A stretch of 64,000 nt of DNA from Anaerolineae bacterium (GTDB taxonomy: Bacteria; Chloroflexota; Anaerolineae; Aggregatilineales; Phototrophicaceae): assembly GCA_022843745.1 (NCBI GenBank), contig JALHNB010000004.1, forward strand, positions 124,001 through 188,000, written 5' to 3'. Under the pieces are notes generated by a model that did no database searches, was not told where the DNA came from, and saw only the letters and a program-made list of their open reading frames with translations. Numbering within the stretch: the first letter of the stretch is position 1; each line of letters starts with the position of its first letter. The translations under genes and the position numbers were made by a program. Below, piece after piece: positions 24,013 to 33,590 of this stretch.

Positions 24013-24052
24013 ATTAATATTCATTGAAATAGCTTGCAATAAACAAACAATA

Positions 24053-24058
24053 TATAAT
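24053..24058 (+). promoter_or_regulatory. -10 box (TATAAT) for the surface-protein gene
   Basis: Perfect TATAAT in an AT-rich stretch 32 bases before ATG 24090. No good -35 at 17 bp; TTGAAA and TTGCAA occur at 24024 and 24034 with unusual spacing. Confidence 0.35.
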
Positions 24059-24089
24059 CAGCGGATAACGTCCTGGGGGGGACATTTTA

Positions 24090-26945
24090 ATGACATACTC
24101 GCTGAAAATTCCTATTAAATTATTACTTTTAATAATGTTATTTATAGCCCCTTCTGTAAAATCGCAATCAGCCTCTCCTCTCAGAATCGGTATTATTGGT
24201 GATAGCGATGCTGACGAATATCAAGCAAATGACCACCGAGGTGGTGCCTATTACAGTACAAGTTTTAATTGGGCTGAACAACTCGTTCGGGGCGGGCGAA
24301 TTTATTTGGGCCCCTATGGTTCATACAGCGAACCACGCCGTCAGGGATATGCCTATAATTGGGCGAGGACTGGAGCAAGAATCGACCAAGCTATTTCAAG
24401 TGGTCAACATACGGGCATTGTTTCTCAGGCACACCTTCTTGATAAGGTTTATATCTCAATCGGTATCAACGATTTTCGTCAAAAATATAGTGATATTTAT
24501 TATAGAAGAGTGACTGGGACATCTCTCACCCAATGGGAAAATTCATTAATTAATAATATTACGATAATCCTCAACACAGTTGCCCCTATTCCCACTGTCA
24601 TGGCAACTATCGCTGACCCTGGATATCTTCTGAGTTTCATAGCCAGTTATCCAAATCCTCAGTTTCGACAATTGGTTACGGATTCTCTCAATCGTGTTAA
24701 CGCAAGGATCATTGATCTCGCAGAATCGCGCGATATTCCCTATGTCAATATGACTGCGCTAACTATATCACTGATGTCGCTGCTAAATCAAAATAACGAA
24801 CTCGTGGTTGGCGGGGTACCTATCTCGTTATTTACCCAAGGTGGCGAACCACATAATGGAACATTAGATGGATCACATCCCGGCACGGTTATGTCCGGGC
24901 TTATTGCGAATTTTATTGCTATCCAATTAGGCGTTGCGCCATTTACAGAAGCCGAAATACTTGCAACTGCTGGATTAGTTGCACCTACCTTAACGCCCTC
25001 CAGCACGCTGACAATCACTCAGACACCAACATCCACCCAGACACCCACTGCCACTGCAACACCGACTGCAACCGCAACGCCAACCGCGACAGCAACCGCC
25101 ACGGCAACTGCGACACCGACACCGTCAGAGACACCAACGCCAACGGAAACGCCCACCGAAACCCCAACTGATACGGCGACGCCAACACCGTCAGAGACAC
25201 CAACGGACACACCCACTCCCACCGAAACGAGTTCACCAACGCCAACGGCTACAGAAACACCTACCGCCACTGAGACGCCGACGGAAACTCACACGCCCAC
25301 TGAGACTGAGACAGCGACACCAACGGCTACGGATACGCCGACGGACACACCCACTGTGACCGAAACACCAACTCTAACGCCTTCCGAGACTCCAACGGCA
25401 ACTCACACGCCGACTGAAACGCCCACTGAGACCGAGACACCAACCCTAACGCCTTCCGAGACTCCAACGGCAACTCACACGCCGACTGAAACGCCCACTG
25501 AGACCGAAACGCCGACCCTAACGCCTTCGGATACACCCACCGAGACTGAGACATCGACACCAACGGCTACAGATACACCTACCGAAACGCCCACTGAGAC
25601 CGAAACACCAACTCTAACGCCTTCGGACACACCCACCGAGACCGAAACGCCCACCCTTACACCATCGGAGACGCCCACCGAGACTCATACACCGACTGAA
25701 ACGCCCACTGAGACTGAAACGCCGACCCTAACGCCTTCGGACACGCCCACTGACACTGAGACCCCGACGGAGACTCATACGCCGACGGCAACGCCTACTG
25801 ATACGGAGACACCAACTCTAACGCCTTCCGAGACTCCAACGGCAACTCACACGCCGACGAAAACACCCACTGAGACCGAGACACCAACCCTAACGCCTTC
25901 CGAGACTCCAACGGCAACTCACACGCCGACGGAAACACCCACTGAGACCGAAACACCGACCCTAACACCTTCGGAAACGCCCACCGCTACAGAAACACCG
26001 ACGGCAACTCATACGCCGACTGCCACCGAGACCCCGACTGCCACTGAGACACCCACATCGACTCTTACACCAACACCAACGGCAACCAATACAGCGACGG
26101 CGACAGCGACCATAACAAGCTCACCAACACTGACGGAGACACCAACACCGACACCAACGGACACGCCTACCGAAACACCGACGGAAACGCCCACTGAAAC
26201 ACCAACAGACACGCTCACTCCCACCGAGACAAGTTCGCCAACGCCAACGCTGACTCACACACCAACACCAACCGATACACCGACCAATACACCAACACCA
26301 ACGGACACGCCTACCTTAACGATGACCCCAACTGTGACCAGCTCACCGACGGCTACTGATACGCCTACAGCAACACCTACCAACACGCCGACACCAACAC
26401 CCACATTAACGCTGACCAGTTCACCGACTCATACACCTACCGCAACTCCCACCAATACTGCGACGGCAACACCCACCAATACACCGACCAATACGCCAAC
26501 GCCAACTGCGACCAACTCACCTACACCGACCAATACACCTACCGCGACTCCCACCAATATGCCAACAAACACCCCAACGCGCACACCCACCGCCACGCCA
26601 AGCCCAACACCAACAAGAACGCCAACACCGACGTTAACGCCTACGCAAACCCGAACACCGACACCCACATTGCCACCTGCTCCAGTGGCTGTGAATGATC
26701 TCTACACGATACCGAGAAACACGTCTGTCGATATTCTTCTATCTGCGATTGTCAGTAATGACATTGGCACGAATCTTACGGTCACACCCATTACAGCACC
26801 CGTAAATGGCACAGCGACACCGATTACAGGTGGGGGGCGATATACACCCAGAACCAATTTTGTTGGTACAGATACCATCACCTACCGTATACAGGATGCG
26901 CAGGGGCGTACCAGTACAGGAGTGGTCACGATTAGAGTTACTTAA
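24090..26945 (+). CDS. SGNH hydrolase with a long Thr/Pro repeat stalk and C-terminal cadherin/Ig-like domain
   Basis: A 951-residue exported protein. Signal peptide at 1-25 ([16 protein letters not shown]). An SGNH/GDSL domain at about 30-285 has [12 protein letters not shown] (nucleophile Ser), [10 protein letters not shown] and DGSHPGTVM (catalytic Asp/His). From about 305 to 865 the protein is almost purely Thr, Pro, Glu and Ser (ETPTETPT units), with a higher-order unit of 24 residues around [20 protein letters not shown]. The last ~85 residues ([17 protein letters not shown] ... [21 protein letters not shown]) are a cadherin-like domain of the type seen in large surface proteins. The first kilobase is markedly AT-richer than neighbouring genes. 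Probably a cell-surface esterase on an extended, possibly glycosylated stalk. Confidence 0.82.
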   Translation: MTYSLKIPIKLLLLIMLFIAPSVKSQSASPLRIGIIGDSDADEYQANDHRGGAYYSTSFNWAEQLVRGGRIYLGPYGSYSEPRRQGYAYNWARTGARIDQAISSGQHTGIVSQAHLLDKVYISIGINDFRQKYSDIYYRRVTGTSLTQWENSLINNITIILNTVAPIPTVMATIADPGYLLSFIASYPNPQFRQLVTDSLNRVNARIIDLAESRDIPYVNMTALTISLMSLLNQNNELVVGGVPISLFTQGGEPHNGTLDGSHPGTVMSGLIANFIAIQLGVAPFTEAEILATAGLVAPTLTPSSTLTITQTPTSTQTPTATATPTATATPTATATATATATPTPSETPTPTETPTETPTDTATPTPSETPTDTPTPTETSSPTPTATETPTATETPTETHTPTETETATPTATDTPTDTPTVTETPTLTPSETPTATHTPTETPTETETPTLTPSETPTATHTPTETPTETETPTLTPSDTPTETETSTPTATDTPTETPTETETPTLTPSDTPTETETPTLTPSETPTETHTPTETPTETETPTLTPSDTPTDTETPTETHTPTATPTDTETPTLTPSETPTATHTPTKTPTETETPTLTPSETPTATHTPTETPTETETPTLTPSETPTATETPTATHTPTATETPTATETPTSTLTPTPTATNTATATATITSSPTLTETPTPTPTDTPTETPTETPTETPTDTLTPTETSSPTPTLTHTPTPTDTPTNTPTPTDTPTLTMTPTVTSSPTATDTPTATPTNTPTPTPTLTLTSSPTHTPTATPTNTATATPTNTPTNTPTPTATNSPTPTNTPTATPTNMPTNTPTRTPTATPSPTPTRTPTPTLTPTQTRTPTPTLPPAPVAVNDLYTIPRNTSVDILLSAIVSNDIGTNLTVTPITAPVNGTATPITGGGRYTPRTNFVGTDTITYRIQDAQGRTSTGVVTIRVT
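25019..26668. repeat. Coding Thr/Pro repeat array
   Basis: About 1.65 kb of degenerate 6-bp ACNCCN-type units within the gene above, with several near-identical 72-bp higher-order copies (for example around 25381 and 25453, and again around 25825 and 25898). Such arrays change length by recombination. Confidence 0.85.
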
Positions 26946-26977
26946 TTTATTGTGACTTGAGGGATTGTTTTGAAACG

Positions 26978-27010
26978 GCTGACAAAACGATAATTTGTCA
27001 GCATTTTAAT
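26978..27010 (+). terminator. Intrinsic terminator of the 24090 gene
   Basis: GCTGACAAA-ACGATAA-TTTGTCAGC: 9-bp perfect stem followed by ATTTTAATT, 33 bases after the stop codon. Confidence 0.7.
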
Positions 27011-27069
27011 TGGATAGGCATCGTTTCGCCTAAGAGTAAAGCTATGCCTCAACCACAGAAATAAAAAAC

Positions 27070-27092
27070 GCGCTATCTGAGCGCATTTTTTT
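27070..27092 (-). terminator. Terminator of the tRNA-Leu gene (bidirectional)
   Basis: GCGCT-ATCTG-AGCGC stem with T tracts on both sides (T7 on plus, T6 on minus). It directly follows the 3' end of the tRNA on the minus strand. Confidence 0.7.
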
Positions 27093-27175
27093 GGGGCGTG
27101 TGGGACTCGAACCCACACGTTCTCACGAACGATTGATTTTAAGTCAATTGCGGCTGCCGATTACGCCAACGCCCC
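27092..27175 (-). tRNA. tRNA-Leu (anticodon UAA)
   Basis: An 84-base class II tRNA. The acceptor stem GGGGCGT pairs with ACGCCCC followed by discriminator A. The anticodon loop CTTAAAA lies on a TTGA/TCAA stem and gives UAA. A long variable arm (CGTTCGTGAGAACG) and the T arm GTGGGTTCGAGTCCCAC complete the Leu class II structure. CCA is not encoded. Confidence 0.95.
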
Positions 27176-27402
27176 ATCGTTCGATCTCAATTTAGTCTAT
27201 CAAATCGCCGTTCTAACGTCAACGGCATCCTCCAACTTTTGTTGAAGTTGCGCATTGACGATATGACCTCTACGGATTAGGCATTTTGTACCAAATCCAG
27301 GCTGTACAATTGATTCTATACATGAAATTCATTAAGAATTCATCCTGAATCAATTTTTTTGATGTATAGTAGATTTAACAAACGGGTGCTGAGGACGAGA
27401 AC

Positions 27403-28578
27403 ATGACTGCTAAATTGTATCCGCACACAAGAACACTGAAACGTTTTCATATCCTGATCGCTGACGATGATCTCGTGACAGCGATTGTGCTGCGCCGTAT
27501 GCTGGAGCCAGAATATCGAGTAACGTTGGTTGAGAATGGACATTTAGCACTCGAAGCGCTCGCGCACGAAACATTTGATTTAACCATCATTGACATCAAT
27601 ATGCCCATTGTAGACGGCTTTGAAGTTCTCAGAGCCATTCGCTCGACACCCAGTTACGCTTACCTGCCCGTCATACTGATCTCCGCGATGGTCGATAGCG
27701 AGGACATCGCGCACGGCCTGAAGCTGGGTGCAAATGATTACCTGACCAAGCCCATTGATCGCCAAATCACACTGGCGCGGATTAATACTCAATTGCAGCT
27801 TAAAGCACTGATGGATGCCCATCAACAAGCGATTGAAGAATTACAGGCAGCCCAGCAGATGCGAGATCGTTTTTTCAGCATCGCCTCACATGATCTTAAA
27901 AACCCGATGAATAATATCCGAATGGCTCAATTTTTACTGCGCGAATATCTTGAGGATATTCCGAACGCGATGGTTTTGCTTAATAATATTGATCTTTCGC
28001 TGGAAACCATGCAGGAGATTGTGCGCGAATTTCTCGATACCGCAGCCCTGCAAGGTCAGGCGATTGATCTTGAGATGGAATGTATCAAAATTGAAGACCT
28101 GCTCTGGGAAGTCGTCATGCAATACAACATCAGTGCGCACAAGAAACGTATTTTGTTGGATATTGGTGATGTTGATGGTATCGTGTTAGCGGATCGAAGC
28201 CGGTTGACGCAGGCACTCAGTAATCTGGTCAGCAATGCCATTAAGTACAGCCCTCTGGATTCGGTGGTAACACTTTCAACAACTGTTGATAAAAATCGTG
28301 TTCGTATTAATGTCAGCGATCATGGCCCCGGCATCCCGGTTAATGAACAGGATTTGTTATTTAAGGAATTTGGTAAATTGAGCAACCGTCCAACCGCTGG
28401 CGAAACCAGCACCGGGCTGGGGTTATGGATTGTCAAGCAGTTGGTGACTCTACAAAATGGATGTGTTGGCCTCGAATCTCCGGAAAGTGGCGGGTCGATT
28501 TTCTGGATCGAGATGCCCATATGGATTCCCAACGATAATGCGATTTCTAAAAACGAGGGCTGCTACGCCCCGGTCTAG
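27403..28578 (+). CDS. Response regulator-histidine kinase hybrid (receiver first)
   Basis: A 391-residue cytoplasmic protein with no membrane segment. Residues about 15-130 form a receiver domain (LIADDDLVTAIVLRRML, phospho-acceptor Asp in LTIIDINMPIVDGFEVL, Lys in YLTKPID). A coiled coil (LMDAHQQAIEELQAAQQMRDRF) joins it to a HisKA domain with FSIASHDLKNPMNNIR (phospho-accepting His) and a HATPase domain with NLVSNAIKYSP, DHGPGIP and GLGLWIVKQL. The N-terminal receiver suggests the kinase is itself controlled by phosphorylation from another kinase. GAGGACGAG precedes ATG 27403. It has no adjacent partner. Confidence 0.9.
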   Translation: MTAKLYPHTRTLKRFHILIADDDLVTAIVLRRMLEPEYRVTLVENGHLALEALAHETFDLTIIDINMPIVDGFEVLRAIRSTPSYAYLPVILISAMVDSEDIAHGLKLGANDYLTKPIDRQITLARINTQLQLKALMDAHQQAIEELQAAQQMRDRFFSIASHDLKNPMNNIRMAQFLLREYLEDIPNAMVLLNNIDLSLETMQEIVREFLDTAALQGQAIDLEMECIKIEDLLWEVVMQYNISAHKKRILLDIGDVDGIVLADRSRLTQALSNLVSNAIKYSPLDSVVTLSTTVDKNRVRINVSDHGPGIPVNEQDLLFKEFGKLSNRPTAGETSTGLGLWIVKQLVTLQNGCVGLESPESGGSIFWIEMPIWIPNDNAISKNEGCYAPV

Positions 28579-29171
28579 CGGATATAAATGCGGATGCTGT
28601 CCGCTTCGTCACGCACAAGTGTGTTAGGCGGATACCGCCATACGACTGCCGCCATCCACAGATCGCCGATTGCGCCTGCCGCATTCATCACCACGATTAA
28701 CCCGATGTAGTAGGCGAGCGAATCGGGTGTGAAAATCATCAATATCATGCCAACCACGCTAATGATGACCAGCGGGGCCAGAGCGACGATGAGAAATTGA
28801 TCGCGCCAGAACAGCCCATTATCAGTGGTAGCGAAGAAAACCCCTTTTGCAAGGTTGATGCCATAGCGCGGTTTATAACCCACCCAGCGGATCGCCAACC
28901 CGTGAATCCATTCATGCAGCCCGATCATCAAAGCGATGACGACGACCACAGCGAGAATCCAGGGTACGTTTTCCCAGAATACGCTGGGAATCGGCCCACG
29001 CAGCCGCCGGACAAACACTCCCCATAAACCCACCACCATCAACGCGATGACCAGCGGTATCAAAGACAGCACATTCAGCCAGAATAAAACTCGGCCTTCT
29101 GTGGCAGCCATATGGCGATCCTGGCGATACCCTGGCGGCAGTTCACGAGTGAGTGTTTGTCGCAGCATCAT
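28575..29171 (-). CDS. DUF3267-like membrane zincin
   Basis: A 198-residue membrane protein with about four hydrophobic segments. HEWIHGLAIRWVGYKPRYG carries the HExxH zinc-protease motif inside a membrane context and matches the DUF3267 family, putative metalloproteases related to site-2 proteases. The third ligand is not obvious. Paired ATGs at 29171 and 29168 lie just after the stop of the flavin reductase gene, so translation is probably coupled. Its last codons overlap the convergent kinase gene by four bases. Protease activity is inferred from the motif. Confidence 0.72.
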   Translation of the reverse strand: MMLRQTLTRELPPGYRQDRHMAATEGRVLFWLNVLSLIPLVIALMVVGLWGVFVRRLRGPIPSVFWENVPWILAVVVVIALMIGLHEWIHGLAIRWVGYKPRYGINLAKGVFFATTDNGLFWRDQFLIVALAPLVIISVVGMILMIFTPDSLAYYIGLIVVMNAAGAIGDLWMAAVVWRYPPNTLVRDEADSIRIYIR

Positions 29172-29175
29172 GGAT

Positions 29176-29667
29176 TTAACCCGCGTAACTCCAACCAAAG
29201 TCTACGAGCGTCAATGTATCTTTGGCTTCCCCAGGCTTATTCACGCCTGCGCCGATCACTTCCCCGATGACAATTTCATGATCGCCACCCGTATCGAGCT
29301 TGGCGACGACTTTGCATTCCAGATAAGCCGCCGCGCCTTCGACAATCGGGCATCCAGTCAACGGTGCGGCTGTGTACTGAACATTCGTCATCTTATCAGG
29401 ATTTTTTGAGCGCCCTTTGGTGAATGGCTTGATGGCATCACCATCGGCTTTATTGAAAATATTGACGACAAACACGCCACCGGACTCAATCAATCCATGT
29501 GAATAGGATGTTTTCTGAAGCCCCAGCGCAATCTGGCGGGGCGAAAATGAGGCCTGAGTCAACCAATTGGCGACCATAATGTTGCTATCCTCGCCGCTAT
29601 GTGACGAAATGGCATAAAAACCATAGGGGATCATCCGCAGCGCATCTTTGACTAAATCATCAGACAT
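29176..29667 (-). CDS. Flavin reductase family protein
   Basis: A 163-residue FMN-binding split-barrel protein of the flavin reductase-like family (HpaC/DIM6). Typical features: ALRMIPYGFYAISS at the start, NIMVANWLTQASFSPRQIALGL (flavin-binding segment), GVFVVNIF, a TGCPIVEGAAAYLECKV strand and HEIVIGEVIGAG. Such proteins reduce FMN with NAD(P)H for partner monooxygenases or act alone as flavoproteins. ATG 29667 has GGGAG at good spacing; an upstream ATG (29700) does not. It probably shares a transcript with the DUF3267 gene downstream. Confidence 0.85.
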   Translation of the reverse strand: MSDDLVKDALRMIPYGFYAISSHSGEDSNIMVANWLTQASFSPRQIALGLQKTSYSHGLIESGGVFVVNIFNKADGDAIKPFTKGRSKNPDKMTNVQYTAAPLTGCPIVEGAAAYLECKVVAKLDTGGDHEIVIGEVIGAGVNKPGEAKDTLTLVDFGWSYAG

Positions 29668-29764
29668 AAAATTTCTCCCATAAAAATATGCAGTCGGCAA
29701 AATTAAGATACAAACCAGTGTAGCGCATCATCGGGTGGATTTAAACAGACCTCTTTGAGCAGAT

Positions 29765-30217
29765 TTAAACAGGCCGCTTCAGGAAAAGCGCCGAGCGTGT
29801 AACTTCGATACATACCACGCCATTCTGGTTGCGTCCGGTGTGCTTCATGGTGATGATGCCCAGATCAGGATTCGAGCGACTCAAGCGCTTGGCGAGAATC
29901 TCTGTCTGTACATAGATCGTATCGCCGTGAAAGAGTGGATTGGGATGGGTGATATTTTCATAGCCCAGATTTGCCACAATCGTGCCTTGTGTGATGTCCG
30001 GCACACTGATGCCGACAACCAACCCCAGCGTAAAGATGCCATTGACGATGCGCTTGCCGAACTGCGTTTTGCTGGCAAAATCTTCGTTGATGTGCAGCGG
30101 CTGCGTGTTCATCGTCAGGCTGTTGAACAGGACATTATCAGCCTCAGTCAGGGTTCGCCCCAGGTCGTGCTGAATTATCATGTCAATTTCCAGGTCTTCG
30201 TAATATTTTCCGGCCAT
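29765..30217 (-). CDS. MaoC family dehydratase
   Basis: A 150-residue hot-dog fold protein. The hydratase-2 motif is visible as LTEADNVLFNSLTMNTQPLHIN (catalytic Asp/His pattern), followed by GKRIVNGIFTLGLVVGISV and FHGDTIYVQTEIL. Single-domain MaoC proteins hydrate enoyl-CoA thioesters, including mesaconyl- or crotonyl-CoA types. Its neighbours do not identify a substrate, though a branched-chain or propionate-type carboxylase occurs at 61576. ATG 30217 fits the family length. Confidence 0.85.
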   Translation of the reverse strand: MAGKYYEDLEIDMIIQHDLGRTLTEADNVLFNSLTMNTQPLHINEDFASKTQFGKRIVNGIFTLGLVVGISVPDITQGTIVANLGYENITHPNPLFHGDTIYVQTEILAKRLSRSNPDLGIITMKHTGRNQNGVVCIEVTRSALFLKRPV

Positions 30218-30436
30218 ATTTTTCCCCTCATGACTCTATTTCCAGGCGGTCTTTTTTCGTCACTATTGGCGCGTTACGGTGTTTTTACGCCGAGAGAATG
30301 TTAACGGGCAATCTGTCTGTTTAGCAACTCAGCCGGGAAGGGCAATCGGGGGATTATGGGGAGCGCCAGAGTTTTGGCGCTTCACTTATTTATTAACCTA
30401 TTCAAATATAGCATAACCACACAAGCTAATTAAAGC

Positions 30437-30479
30437 ATAAACCGCCTGAAGTGAGGGGGGACACTTTCAGGCGGTTTAT
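30437..30479. terminator. Strong intrinsic terminator-type hairpin in a 460-bp gap
   Basis: ATAAACCGCCTGAA (30437-30450) pairs with TTCAGGCGGTTTAT (30466-30479), a 14-bp perfect stem extendable by GTG/CAC. It lies between genes that both run on the minus strand, so it probably terminates the 30678 gene's transcript. The gap 30218-30677 otherwise has a small AGCGCCA/TGGCGCT hairpin at 30362-30381 and no gene. Confidence 0.6.
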
Positions 30480-30641
30480 TTGGGGAAGAGCAATGGGTAG
30501 TTCAATGACATGAACATAAAGTCCCAAAGCGTCCACGAATTTGGCTAACAACACATCTCACACCACTTTGGAGGAAGGAGGAATCAACTTAACCTGCCAA
30601 ATTCGCTTGATGATACTATAGGCCAGCATTGTAAGATATAA

Positions 30642-30682
30642 GTTAGGCTAATATGAGCGCTAAGTGAGAGCGCTGGCCTAAC
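30642..30682 (-). terminator. Hairpin at the 3' end of the 30678 gene
   Basis: GTTAGGC...GCCTAAC outer arms with AGCGCT...AGCGCT inner arms. It overlaps the stop codon of the gene on the minus strand. The following bases are T-rich but not a clean T tract, so it may be a transcript-stabilising stem. Confidence 0.4.
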
Positions 30683-31808
30683 CGATGGGTGTTTCGACCA
30701 CGCCGATGGGCGCAATCGGCTGTCCGCTGTCAATCGGCACACCACCGGGAGTCGGTGTCCCTTGAGCGCAAAAAGTCGCAGCGTTATCGCGTTTCCCCGC
30801 AACAGAACCGTTATTAAAAAGTGTCAGCGCATTCTGATACTGGCTGGCAGCGGGGCAATATTCCCCTTGCGCAACCCAGGCATCCCCATAGGCCACAATC
30901 TGGTCAAATAAAAGCTGCTGCACATCCATGTAATTCGGCGCGGTGTTGTAAACTTCTTGCAGCGCCTGGATCGCCACCGGATAATTCGTGCCGACGGCGC
31001 TTTTAGCGGTCAGATACAGCGCTGCGACGTACTGCTCAAAATGCAATTCGCTGTCACCGGGCAGGCCAAATTCCTTCGCGCGATCTGTCAAAACGACAGC
31101 TTCCGCCAGTGATGATCCACTGCGGAATAGACGCAACGCCTGGGTCGAAAGGGCTTCCAACATGAGCGCACGTACTTCTGTACGCTCAAAGCTGCTATCT
31201 ACCGCGACAATCGCATCCAGCAAATCAATCGCGTCCATATACTGCGCGGTTGAAACTGATGTCCGTGCCTGCTGCAACATAGCGTTCAGGTCAAACGCGC
31301 CGTCCGTCGATTGCGGCACGATCATTTCTGCCTCGGTTGTGGGTGTAGCGGCTTCCGGCGTAGCGGTAACGGTGATTTCCTGCGTGGCAGTAGGCTCATT
31401 GCTCAGATAAAGCGCTGTTGCCGTCTGCATGAGATCGGCAACGCCAGGAACACCAGGGGTGAGCGTGGCTAAAAATTTGAGGCGGGCATCCAGCAAAACG
31501 GTATTACCGCTGGAAATATCCCCAGGAATTCGCGCCAGTTGATCGTTAATTTCGGCGTTTTGGGTCGCGGTGGCGTGATCCTGCGCCATGCGTTGGCCGG
31601 ATGTCCAGCCTGCCGCGCCTGCCAGCAGCACAATCGCCACTCCGATGCCAACAATGAGCACACCGACAATGCCCCAGGTAAAACAGCCGGGGCCGCTGCG
31701 AACAGGTTCTTCATCATCCGTCGGCGGCTCGATAAAAACGGCGGGCTGACCGTGCGGCGGCGTTTTAAAGGGTGATTTCGGTTTGGTATCTTCTTCAGTT
31801 AAACTCAT
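30678..31808 (-). CDS. Membrane-anchored TPR-like protein
   Basis: A 376-residue protein with a ~40-residue acidic/Pro-rich cytoplasmic N-terminus, one membrane segment (about 45-68, FTWGIVGVLIVGIGVAIVLLAGAAGW), a Thr/Pro spacer (TATQEITVTATPEAATPT) and a helical extracytoplasmic region from about 175 to 345 with TPR-like helix pairs (YMDAIDLLDAIVAVDSSF, YPVAIQALQEVYNTAP, YCPAASQYQNALTLFNN). It ends in a Pro/Gly-rich tail. ATG 31808 has GAGAG upstream; an ATG four codons earlier is the alternative. Likely a scaffold; function unknown. Confidence 0.7.
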   Translation of the reverse strand: MSLTEEDTKPKSPFKTPPHGQPAVFIEPPTDDEEPVRSGPGCFTWGIVGVLIVGIGVAIVLLAGAAGWTSGQRMAQDHATATQNAEINDQLARIPGDISSGNTVLLDARLKFLATLTPGVPGVADLMQTATALYLSNEPTATQEITVTATPEAATPTTEAEMIVPQSTDGAFDLNAMLQQARTSVSTAQYMDAIDLLDAIVAVDSSFERTEVRALMLEALSTQALRLFRSGSSLAEAVVLTDRAKEFGLPGDSELHFEQYVAALYLTAKSAVGTNYPVAIQALQEVYNTAPNYMDVQQLLFDQIVAYGDAWVAQGEYCPAASQYQNALTLFNNGSVAGKRDNAATFCAQGTPTPGGVPIDSGQPIAPIGVVETPIG

Positions 31809-31887
31809 CGACTCTCTCATCCCGTGATCTTTGCAACGGGTGAGCCATTATAACGGAGATGATAAAACACGTATAGCGGCGTTTACC

Positions 31888-33129
31888 CTACGCATCCCCC
31901 AGCAGGTCAGACACACGCGCGAGAATGGCCTCGCTAATCTGACTCTTGCTGGCGAGGGGGAGTGCTTGCTGACCGCCATCGGGTTCGAGAATCGTCACGC
32001 GGTTGGTATCAACGGCAAATCCGGCATCGCTTGCGCTGATGTCATTGGCAACGAGCAAATCCAGCCCTTTGCGTTCCAGTTTTGAGCGAGCATTCGTCAG
32101 CAAATTTTCGCTTTCCGCCGCGAAGCCGACGCAGATACGCGGAAATCCGATTTGCTGGCGCTGCGCTTTGACTTCCATCAAAATGTCAGCGGTGCGCCCC
32201 AGCGTGAGGGTCAAGCCAGCGCCATCGTCGGATTTTTTGATTTTTTGCGAGGCGATGGTTTCGGGTCGAAAATCGGCAACTGCTGCCGCCATAATGAGCG
32301 CGTCGGCATTTTGCGAGTATTCCAGCACGGCCTTGAGCATATCCGCCGCCGATTCAACGAGAATCAAATGCGCCCCAAAAGGCGTTGGCAGCCCTTTCGC
32401 GGCGCTGATGAGCGTTACATCTGCGCCAGCATCAACTGCGGCCTGTGCTAGTGCGTAGCCCTGCTTGCCGCTGGATCGGTTGGTGATGTAGCGCACTGGG
32501 TCAATCGCCTCGCTCGTGCCGCCAGCCGTGATGACGACTTTCCGGCCTGCGAGTGCGCCTGTACGCCCCAAAATAGAGCGAATATGACCGATCAGGGCGG
32601 CGGTCTCGGGTAAACGGCCTTTTCCAACCAGACCAGACGCGAATCGCCCTTCTTCCGGCTCGATAAGGATTACGCCGCGCTCTTGCAGCGTTTTTAGATT
32701 CGCCTGTGTCGCCGGATGTGTGTACATCCCGCCGTCCATCGCCGGAGCGATCACGACTGGACAGCGTGCCGCCAATGCTGTCACCGTCAGCAAATTATCG
32801 GCAAAACCGCCCGCAAGTTTCGCAATTGTTTGGGCAGTCGCCGGAGCGATGACCAATAAATCTGCGCCTTCGCCGAGGCCAACATGCGCGATGTGCGTGG
32901 GCAGCCCGCCGCTGCTATCAGCCTGCCATAAATCCGTGTAGACCGGGCGACCTGTGACGGATTGGAACGTCAGCGGCGTGACAAATTCACGCGCCGCGTC
33001 GGTCATAATCACGTCGATTTTCGCGCCCGCCTGTGTCAGTTTGCTGGCGAGATCAACGGCTTTGTAACTGGCGATGCTGCCTGTAACGGCGAGAACGATA
33101 CGTTTATTTTCGAGCAGTGTGATGGGCAT
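31888..33129 (-). CDS. coaBC: Bifunctional phosphopantothenoylcysteine decarboxylase/phosphopantothenate-cysteine ligase
   Basis: A 413-residue enzyme for two steps of coenzyme A synthesis: ligation of cysteine to 4'-phosphopantothenate, then decarboxylation to phosphopantetheine. The N-terminal CoaC flavoprotein half has VTGSIASYKAVDLASKL, THIAHVGLGEGADLLVIAPAT (catalytic His) and PAMDGGMY (PAMN is usual, so Asn to Asp here). The CoaB half starts near residue 190 with ITAGGTSEAIDPVRYITN and RSSGKQGYALA, and contains DFRPETIASQKIKK. ATG 33129 has GAGGC upstream and lies directly after the PIN gene's stop, so the TA-like pair and coaBC are likely cotranscribed. Confidence 0.93.
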   Translation of the reverse strand: MPITLLENKRIVLAVTGSIASYKAVDLASKLTQAGAKIDVIMTDAAREFVTPLTFQSVTGRPVYTDLWQADSSGGLPTHIAHVGLGEGADLLVIAPATAQTIAKLAGGFADNLLTVTALAARCPVVIAPAMDGGMYTHPATQANLKTLQERGVILIEPEEGRFASGLVGKGRLPETAALIGHIRSILGRTGALAGRKVVITAGGTSEAIDPVRYITNRSSGKQGYALAQAAVDAGADVTLISAAKGLPTPFGAHLILVESAADMLKAVLEYSQNADALIMAAAVADFRPETIASQKIKKSDDGAGLTLTLGRTADILMEVKAQRQQIGFPRICVGFAAESENLLTNARSKLERKGLDLLVANDISASDAGFAVDTNRVTILEPDGGQQALPLASKSQISEAILARVSDLLGDA

Positions 33130-33137
33130 ATTAAGCC

Positions 33138-33590
33138 TCAAGGATGCGCGTTCGGGTTATCGGTGAGCAGGCCTTCGGCGGCTGCGGCGGCAAGCAAGCG
33201 GGTGTCGGCGCAGATAAATATGAGTTGGATGCCAAGTATTTTAGCGACTTGTAACGCACTGGCTAGTTGTAGGGCATCCAGCGTCCGTAGTTGATGCTGC
33301 ATAAGCAAGCTGCGCGCCGAATTTAAAATATCTTCATCGAGATTAATAACTGAATATTGATTTTGAGCGTGAAGCAAAAAATCGTTTTGTAGTTTTACGC
33401 GATCAGAAATGCTAATAACCCCGCCACGCTCACGACGCACTAACGCTGTAATTATTTCAACGGTTGCCAGAGTTGATACTAATATTGTATGGCCTGCCTG
33501 TGGCTCAATCCAACTCGTCACCCATTTAGTGCCGACTTCAGGAACATATCTCTTGGCTAAAGCGCTGGTGTCAACAAAAAAATTACTCAA
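33138..33590 (-). CDS. VapC-like PIN domain ribonuclease (toxin)
   Basis: A 150-residue PIN-domain protein. The acidic metal ligands are visible: FVDTSALAKRYVPE (first Asp), VATVEIIT context with LATVEIITALVRRE (Glu), LRTLDALQLASAL (Asp) and FICADTRLLAAAAAEGL (Asp). Such toxins cleave RNA, often tRNA or rRNA, when freed from the antitoxin. It overlaps the upstream antitoxin-like gene by four bases (ATGA) in the usual order. The coaBC gene follows closely. Confidence 0.85.
   Translation of the reverse strand: MSNFFVDTSALAKRYVPEVGTKWVTSWIEPQAGHTILVSTLATVEIITALVRRERGGVISISDRVKLQNDFLLHAQNQYSVINLDEDILNSARSLLMQHQLRTLDALQLASALQVAKILGIQLIFICADTRLLAAAAAEGLLTDNPNAHP

Noticed and set aside
25019-25270. 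Minus-strand frames of Val/Gly/Ser repeats
   Set aside because: Complement of the Thr/Pro repeat; no start signals or domain.
25019-26668. Regular short repeats suggesting a CRISPR array
   Set aside because: The repeats are in-frame Thr/Pro codons with no unique spacers and lie inside one open reading frame.
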